Below, in pieces: positions 59,147 to 64,000 of a stretch of 64,000 nucleotides of DNA. The position numbers and the translations under genes were made by a program. The notes beneath the pieces were generated by a model that made no database searches, was not told where the DNA came from, and worked only from the letters and a program-made list of their open reading frames with translations. The DNA is from Bacteroidales bacterium (GTDB taxonomy: Bacteria; Bacteroidota; Bacteroidia; Bacteroidales; WCHB1-69). The stretch is from the NCBI GenBank assembly GCA_017535665.1, contig JAFXTS010000012.1, positions 62,001 through 126,000 of the forward strand, written 5' to 3'. Position 1 is the first letter of the stretch. Every line of letters begins with the position of its first letter.

Positions 59147-61216
59147 ATGAAAAGAATTATATTTTTTGCTTTATCCTTTATTTTCGCCACTTTCATGCTG
59201 AATGCCAGTCCAGTGGACACGCTGACGGCTCGTCAGGCAGCGGCAAATTTCCTGTCGCAGCACGGACAGACCCGCAGTGCCAACGCGCTTCAGCTGGCCT
59301 ATCAGCTCAGCGATGCGCAGCAGACACCCTGCGTGTATATTTTCAACAGCGAGGGCGGCGGCTTTGTGGTGACGGCGGCCGACAACAGCGTGCTGCCGGT
59401 GCTCGGCTACAGCACCACAGGGCATTTCGATACGCAGAATATCCCCTCCAACGTGGCCGCATGGCTCGACAGTTACCGCGATGCGGTGAGCGATATCGCT
59501 GCGGGGGCCAGCACCCGCGCCTACCCCACCATGGAGGAGGCATGGCAACAGTTGCTCGCCAACGAACCTGCCGCCCCGAGCCGCGAGGTGGTCGTCGGTC
59601 CCCTGCTCACCACCACCTGGAACCAGAGTCCCTACTACAACCAACTCTGCCCCGGAACAGGCAACAACAAGGCCATCACCGGCTGTGTGGCTACCGCCAT
59701 GGGACAAATCATGCGCTACTGGCAGTGGCCCGCACAAGGGCACGGCAGCCACACCTACGTGGCCAACTACGGCGACTATGGCTATGCCGATTATGGCTCT
59801 CTGTATGCCAATTTCGGCGAAGCCACCTACAACTACAACCTGATGCCCGACTACCTCAACAGCAGCAGTTCCAGCAACCAGATAGGAGAAGTGGCCAAAC
59901 TGCTGTATCACTGCGGCGTAAGCGTCAACATGATGTACAGTCCGAGTGCCAGTGGTGCCAATAGCGAGAATGTGCCGAGCGCCATGCACAATTATTTCGG
60001 CTATACCAGCAGCACCTTCCAATACAAGAGCGGCGAAACTTCCTGGGTGAATGCGCTGAAAACCCAACTCAACGCCGACAGACCGGTGTATTATAGCGGT
60101 TCCGGCGACGACGGCGGCCACGCCTTCGTATGCGACGGCTACGACGAGGACAACTACTTCCATTTCAACTGGGGCTGGTCGGGCTCGCACAACGGCTATT
60201 TCGCCGTCTCCAACCTCAACCCCGGCAGCTACGTGTTCAACACCTACCAAGGAGCCATCTTCAACCTCGAACCCGACCTCTGTTATCCCTATCCTGAAAT
60301 TTCCATCTCCGGCAATACCGTGATGGCCGACGCCAACAGCAGCGTCACCCTCACCGCACCCGAAGGCGTGAGCTACCAGTGGAGCAATAATAGTACCGAT
60401 CAGTCTATCACCGTCTCTCCTGCAGTTCCCAAATACTACACCGTAACGGTAACCGACACGGCCGGCTGCCGCAATACCGCCTCCACATGGGTGACCTTTG
60501 CCGACGGCTGCGAAATCACCTTCCACCTCCACGACAGCTACGGCGACAGCTGGCAGGGCAATACGATACAAGTATTCAACCGTGTGACGAAAATTGCAGA
60601 AATCACCCTCGACGATGGCAGCGACGCCACCATCACCCTGCCCGTCATCTCTGGCGAACTGGCCCTGAGATGGAAACTCGGAAACTACCCCGAAGAGTGT
60701 TCCTTCGAGGTGAATGGGCACTGCTTTGAGTACATCTGCACCGACGCACCTCAGAGCACGGGCGTGTTCTTTGTCACCCAACTCTTCTGCGGTGATATTG
60801 TCACAGAATTTTCCGTAGAAACCGAGGACGGACAATATACGTGGAATGACATTACCTATTATGAATCAGGTGATTATCAACAAACCTTCACCACACCTCT
60901 CGGCTGCGACAGCACCGCCATCTTGCACCTCACCCTGCACACCAACGGCATTGCCAACCCTCTCTTTACCACTCCTATCACCTTGTACCCCAACCCCACC
61001 AACAACAAGTTCACAGTACAATATCCAACGAATGGCATTTCATTGGATAATGCTGAAATACAATTATTTGATGCGTTTGGGAAATTGTTGTTGCGCGTGC
61101 CTGTAACCGGCGAGACCACCGAAATTGATCTCTCAGATTTCGCCAGCAGCATCTATCTTGTCAAATGGATGACCGATGGAAATGTGATGGCGGTGGGTAA
61201 AGTGGTAAAACGGTAA
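59147..61216 (+). CDS. C10 family (streptopain-like) cysteine protease with T9SS-type C-terminus
   Basis: 689 residues. A signal peptide (MKRIIFFALSFIFATFMLNA) and a propeptide of about 110 residues precede the C10 catalytic domain, with Cys180 in ITGCVATAMGQIMRYW and His325 in GGHAFVCDGYDEDNYFHFNW (followed by GWSG). An Ig-like segment (SYQWSNNSTDQSITVSP) and a beta-rich region follow. The last ~75 residues begin ITLYPNPTNNKFTVQY and end VMAVGKVVKR, the type A T9SS sorting domain. The product should be secreted to the cell surface. Start chosen downstream of the promoter box. Confidence 0.93.
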   Translation: MKRIIFFALSFIFATFMLNASPVDTLTARQAAANFLSQHGQTRSANALQLAYQLSDAQQTPCVYIFNSEGGGFVVTAADNSVLPVLGYSTTGHFDTQNIPSNVAAWLDSYRDAVSDIAAGASTRAYPTMEEAWQQLLANEPAAPSREVVVGPLLTTTWNQSPYYNQLCPGTGNNKAITGCVATAMGQIMRYWQWPAQGHGSHTYVANYGDYGYADYGSLYANFGEATYNYNLMPDYLNSSSSSNQIGEVAKLLYHCGVSVNMMYSPSASGANSENVPSAMHNYFGYTSSTFQYKSGETSWVNALKTQLNADRPVYYSGSGDDGGHAFVCDGYDEDNYFHFNWGWSGSHNGYFAVSNLNPGSYVFNTYQGAIFNLEPDLCYPYPEISISGNTVMADANSSVTLTAPEGVSYQWSNNSTDQSITVSPAVPKYYTVTVTDTAGCRNTASTWVTFADGCEITFHLHDSYGDSWQGNTIQVFNRVTKIAEITLDDGSDATITLPVISGELALRWKLGNYPEECSFEVNGHCFEYICTDAPQSTGVFFVTQLFCGDIVTEFSVETEDGQYTWNDITYYESGDYQQTFTTPLGCDSTAILHLTLHTNGIANPLFTTPITLYPNPTNNKFTVQYPTNGISLDNAEIQLFDAFGKLLLRVPVTGETTEIDLSDFASSIYLVKWMTDGNVMAVGKVVKR

Positions 61217-61249
61217 CCGATTAATGGCTGCGTTTTCATATTTTTTTAT

Positions 61250-61257
61250 TATTTTTG
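61250..61257 (+). promoter_or_regulatory. -7 promoter box for the bcd-etfBA operon
   Basis: TATTTTTG followed by CAGCC, 43 bases before the bcd ATG. Confidence 0.55.
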
Positions 61258-61299
61258 CAGCCGCATTTTCAGAAAAATTTAAATCATAAAAAACATACA

Positions 61300-62439
61300 A
61301 TGGATTTCAGTTTATCAAAAAAAGAAGAGTTGTTCCTGCAGATGATTCGCGAATTTGCAGTGAACGAAGTCAAGCCGCTTGCTGCGGAAGTTGACGAAGA
61401 AGAGAAATTTCCGATTGAGACCGTGAAGAAACTCGGCAAACTCGGTGTGATGGGTATTCCGATTCCCGTACAGTACGGCGGACAGGGCGGCACCAACCAG
61501 ATGTACTCGATGGCTGTCGAGGAACTCTCCCGCGTGTGCGCCACCACCGGCGTCATCGTGTCGGCTCACACCTCCCTCTGCATGGCTCCCATCTTGGAGC
61601 ACGGCACCGAGGAGCAGAAACAGAAGTACCTCCCGAAACTCGCCTCCGGTGAGTGGATCGGCGCCTTCGGTCTTACCGAACCCAACGCCGGTACCGATGC
61701 CGCCATGCAGCAGACCACCGCAGTGGATGCCGGTGACAAATGGATCATCAACGGCTCCAAGATTTTCATCACCAACGCCAGCGAGGCTTCCGTTTTCATC
61801 GTGATGGCCATGACCGACAAGTCGAAAGGCACGAAGGGCATCTCCGCCTTCATCGTGGAGAAGGGCTTCAAGGGCTTCAGCATCGGTAAGAAGGAGATGA
61901 AGATGGGCATCCGCGGCTCCGCTACCTGCGAGCTGATTTTCGAGAACTGCGAAGTTCCGAAGGAAAACCTGCTCGGCGAACTCGGCAAGGGTTTCAAAAT
62001 CGCTATGATGACCCTCGACGGCGGCCGTATCGGTATCGCCTCCCAGGCCCTCGGCATTGCACAAGGCGCTATGGACGAGACGGTAAAATATACCAAAGAG
62101 CGTAAACAGTTCGGCAAGGCGATCGCCAAATTCCAGAACACCCAGTTCCAGATGGCCGACCTCGAAACCAAGGTTCAGGCCGCCCGTCTGCTGGTGCGTT
62201 CCGCTTCCTACAAGAAAGACATGCACATCCCTTATTCCGCTGATGCGGCCATGGCCAAGCTGTTTGCCGCTGAGACCGCAATGGAGGTGACCACCAAGGC
62301 CGTGCAGTTCCACGGCGGTTATGGTTACACCCGCGAGTATCCGGTGGAGAGAATGATGCGCGACGCCAAGATCACCGAAATTTACGAAGGCACCAGCGAG
62401 GTCCAGAGAATGGTCATCGCCGCCAAATTGTTCGCTTAA
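61300..62439 (+). CDS. acyl-CoA dehydrogenase (butyryl-CoA dehydrogenase-like)
   Basis: 379 residues from MDFSLSKKEELFLQMI, the family N-terminus. Signatures: AFGLTEPNAGTDAAMQQTTA, the FAD-binding GLTEPNAGSD-like loop, QFGKAIAKFQNTQFQMADLE and the C-terminal catalytic-base region IYEGTSEVQRMVIA. Being followed by etfB and etfA, it fits the strictly anaerobic Bcd-Etf type that reduces crotonyl-CoA, possibly by electron bifurcation. Cytosolic. First gene of the operon. Confidence 0.94.
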   Translation: MDFSLSKKEELFLQMIREFAVNEVKPLAAEVDEEEKFPIETVKKLGKLGVMGIPIPVQYGGQGGTNQMYSMAVEELSRVCATTGVIVSAHTSLCMAPILEHGTEEQKQKYLPKLASGEWIGAFGLTEPNAGTDAAMQQTTAVDAGDKWIINGSKIFITNASEASVFIVMAMTDKSKGTKGISAFIVEKGFKGFSIGKKEMKMGIRGSATCELIFENCEVPKENLLGELGKGFKIAMMTLDGGRIGIASQALGIAQGAMDETVKYTKERKQFGKAIAKFQNTQFQMADLETKVQAARLLVRSASYKKDMHIPYSADAAMAKLFAAETAMEVTTKAVQFHGGYGYTREYPVERMMRDAKITEIYEGTSEVQRMVIAAKLFA

Positions 62440-62470
62440 TTAATTAGAAATCAGAAAATAAAAAATAGAT

Positions 62471-63256
62471 ATGAAAATCGTAGTTTGTATCAAGCAGGTT
62501 CCGGACACCACCGAAATCAAGATCAACCCCGCAACGGGTACGTTGATTCGCGACGGTGTGCCGAGCATTATGAACCCTGACGATAAGGGCGGCCTTGAAG
62601 TGGCCCTCCAGTTGAAAGACCAATTTGGCGCACATGTCACCGTCATCACGATGGGACCGCCGCAGGCCGAGGCCATCCTCCGCGAGGCCATGGCTATGGG
62701 TGCCGACCGCGCCATCCTCCTCACCGACCGCAAGTTCGCCGGCGCTGACACGCTCGCCACCTCCAACGCACTGGCCGGCGCCCTCCGCGTCATCGAACAC
62801 GACCTCGTCATCACCGGCCGCCAGGCCATCGACGGTGATACCGCCCAGGTCGGTCCGCAGATTGCCGAACACCTCCACACCCCGATGATCTCCTATGTGG
62901 CCGGCGTGGAATACGACGGCAAGGACAAACTCACCGTGAAGAAAGAAGACGAAGACGGCTACCAGATGTTGGAAGTCCACACGCCCGCCCTCCTCACCGT
63001 GCTCGCCTCCGCTTTCAAACCGCGCTATATGACCGTCAAGGGCATCCTCGACGCATACGACGCAAAGGAAATCGAAATCTGGAACGTCGATAAGATTGAC
63101 GTGGACGAAGCGAAACTCGGTCTCAACGGCTCACCCACCCGCGTGAAGAGATCGTTCACCAAACCGCAGAAAGTGGCCGGCGAGGTGTTCGACGTCACCC
63201 CCGAAGAGGCCGTGGACCTCATCGTTGCCAAACTGAAAGAAAAATTCATCATTTAA
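62471..63256 (+). CDS. etfB: electron transfer flavoprotein subunit beta
   Basis: 261 residues. Family blocks: MKIVVCIKQVPDTTEIKI at the N-terminus, GGLEVALQLKD, LVITGRQAIDGDTAQVGPQI for AMP/FAD binding, and the recognition loop near TVLASAFKPRYMT. It pairs with EtfA to carry electrons for Bcd. It lies 31 bases after bcd and 12 bases before etfA. Confidence 0.97.
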   Translation: MKIVVCIKQVPDTTEIKINPATGTLIRDGVPSIMNPDDKGGLEVALQLKDQFGAHVTVITMGPPQAEAILREAMAMGADRAILLTDRKFAGADTLATSNALAGALRVIEHDLVITGRQAIDGDTAQVGPQIAEHLHTPMISYVAGVEYDGKDKLTVKKEDEDGYQMLEVHTPALLTVLASAFKPRYMTVKGILDAYDAKEIEIWNVDKIDVDEAKLGLNGSPTRVKRSFTKPQKVAGEVFDVTPEEAVDLIVAKLKEKFII

Positions 63257-63261
63257 GGAGG
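63255..63261 (+). promoter_or_regulatory. strong Shine-Dalgarno of etfA
   Basis: AAGGAGG, seven bases before the ATG at 63269; unusual in this genome and presumably raises EtfA yield to match EtfB. Confidence 0.65.
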
Positions 63262-63268
63262 AACAACT

Positions 63269-64000
63269 ATGGACAAATCAAATTATAAGAACATATTCGT
63301 ATTCGTTGAGCAGCGCGACGGCGTCATCCAGCCCGTCGGACTCGAACTGCTCGGCAAGGCCCACGAACTGGCACAGATCCTGGGCGAGAAGGTCGTGGCA
63401 ATGTTCCTCGGCCACAACATCAAGAACCAATGTCAGACCCTCATCGAGTACGGCGCCGACGAAGTCGTGTATGCCGACTGCCCCGAGCTGAAGGACTATC
63501 TGACGGAGCAATACTCACAGGCCATTGCGCAGATTTCCGACAAGTATCTGCCCAACATCATCCTGTTTGGTGCCACCACCATCGGCCGTGACCTCGGTCC
63601 GCGCCTCTCCGCCCGTTTGGCAACCGGCCTCACCGCCGACTGCACCAAGTTGGAGATTTCGGAAGAGAAAGAGCTGATGATGACCCGTCCCGCTTTCGGC
63701 GGCAACCTGATGGCCACCATCATGTGTACGGAGCACCGTCCGCAGATGAGCACCGTGCGTCCGGGCGTGATGCAGAAGATGACCCGCGACACTTCCCGCA
63801 AGGGCGAAATCATGGAGTTCAAGCCGGTGTTCGATCCCAGCAAGTTCGCCGTGAAGCTCGTCAAGAAGGTGAAAGCCGACAAGGGCAAGATGGACATCAC
63901 CGAGGCCAAGATTCTGGTTTCCGGTGGTCGTGGTGTGGGTTGCAAGGAGGGCTTCGAGAAACTCGGTGCCTTGGCCAAGACCCTCAACAACGCGCAGGTT
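63269..64000 (+). CDS. etfA: electron transfer flavoprotein subunit alpha (partial, cut by right edge)
   Basis: The first 244 residues are visible, starting MDKSNYKNIFVFVEQRDG. Family signatures: ILFGATTIGRDLGPRLSARL, TRPAFGGNLMATIMC, RPQMSTVRPGVM and the start of the FAD-domain motif VSGGRGVGCKEGFEKL. The FAD-binding C-terminus lies outside the window. Third gene of the bcd-etfB-etfA operon. Confidence 0.95.
   Translation, partial: MDKSNYKNIFVFVEQRDGVIQPVGLELLGKAHELAQILGEKVVAMFLGHNIKNQCQTLIEYGADEVVYADCPELKDYLTEQYSQAIAQISDKYLPNIILFGATTIGRDLGPRLSARLATGLTADCTKLEISEEKELMMTRPAFGGNLMATIMCTEHRPQMSTVRPGVMQKMTRDTSRKGEIMEFKPVFDPSKFAVKLVKKVKADKGKMDITEAKILVSGGRGVGCKEGFEKLGALAKTLNNAQV

Noticed and set aside
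59171..60835. Minus-strand open frame of 554 codons
   Set aside because: Antisense to the C10 protease with its complete catalytic motifs.

Overview
The window looks like chromosomal DNA of an anaerobic Bacteroidales (Bacteroidota) of roughly balanced base composition. Four things support this. At least 24 genes are preceded by the Bacteroidota -7 box TAnnTTTG, and most lack strong Shine-Dalgarno sequences. A type IX secretion (T9SS) plug protein occurs together with a C10 protease carrying a T9SS-type C-terminus. Clade-typical families are present (BatA-domain protein, bifunctional nuclease, long NusB, DUF349, DUF1573, DUF5103-type plug). A Bcd-EtfB-EtfA block points to acyl-CoA reduction in an anaerobe.

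Layout: 1-4.5 kb is the N-terminal three quarters of an alpha-2-macroglobulin-like protein, cut by the left edge. 4.6-24.7 kb is core genome: DUF5063, two small Cys-rich lipoproteins, tdk, an EP-repeat protein, an FtsX-like permease, the T9SS plug protein, a THUMP-like methyltransferase, DUF349, an exonuclease/endonuclease/phosphatase protein, two rhomboids (one apparently lacking its catalytic His), nusB-DUF1573-yajC-ybbR, tyrS, HU, a TPR-ribH-fmt operon, tRNA-Gln(CUG), a bifunctional nuclease, RseC and an M16 peptidase. 26.1-33.7 kb is an accessory stretch on the minus strand: RhuM, an ICMT-like methyltransferase, a FlK-like thioesterase, a truncated gene remnant abutting an AT-rich block with an unusual protein carrying two nuclease-like motifs, a CatA-like acetyltransferase and an AbiEi/AbiEii toxin-antitoxin pair.

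33.8-36.7 kb holds a DRTGG protein, an RsbW-like ATPase and an [FeFe]-hydrogenase-like Fe-S protein, probably a redox or H2 sensing module, followed by an anti-sigma-like membrane protein. 36.8-47.3 kb contains TonB, a serine hydrolase, PepD, a BatA protein, uridine phosphorylase, and a TPR protein overlapping a subtilisin fused to a probable outer-membrane barrel. 47.3-50.8 kb is rich in structured intergenic DNA: two inverted copies of a two-hairpin element flank an unusual hydrolase-nucleotidase fusion and Hsp20, followed by a receptor remnant and a cobalamin riboswitch.

The riboswitch precedes a CoA-transferase, a PQ-loop-like protein and MarC. After a Cu/Zn permease, a methyltransferase and an ATP-grasp protein, 57.0-59.0 kb encodes the most striking gene: a Na+/Pi cotransporter with a PhoU domain whose C-terminus is an OmpR/PhoB-type winged-helix DNA-binding domain, with an 11-bp-period direct repeat just upstream of its promoter. 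The window ends with the C10 protease and bcd-etfB-etfA (etfA cut by the right edge).
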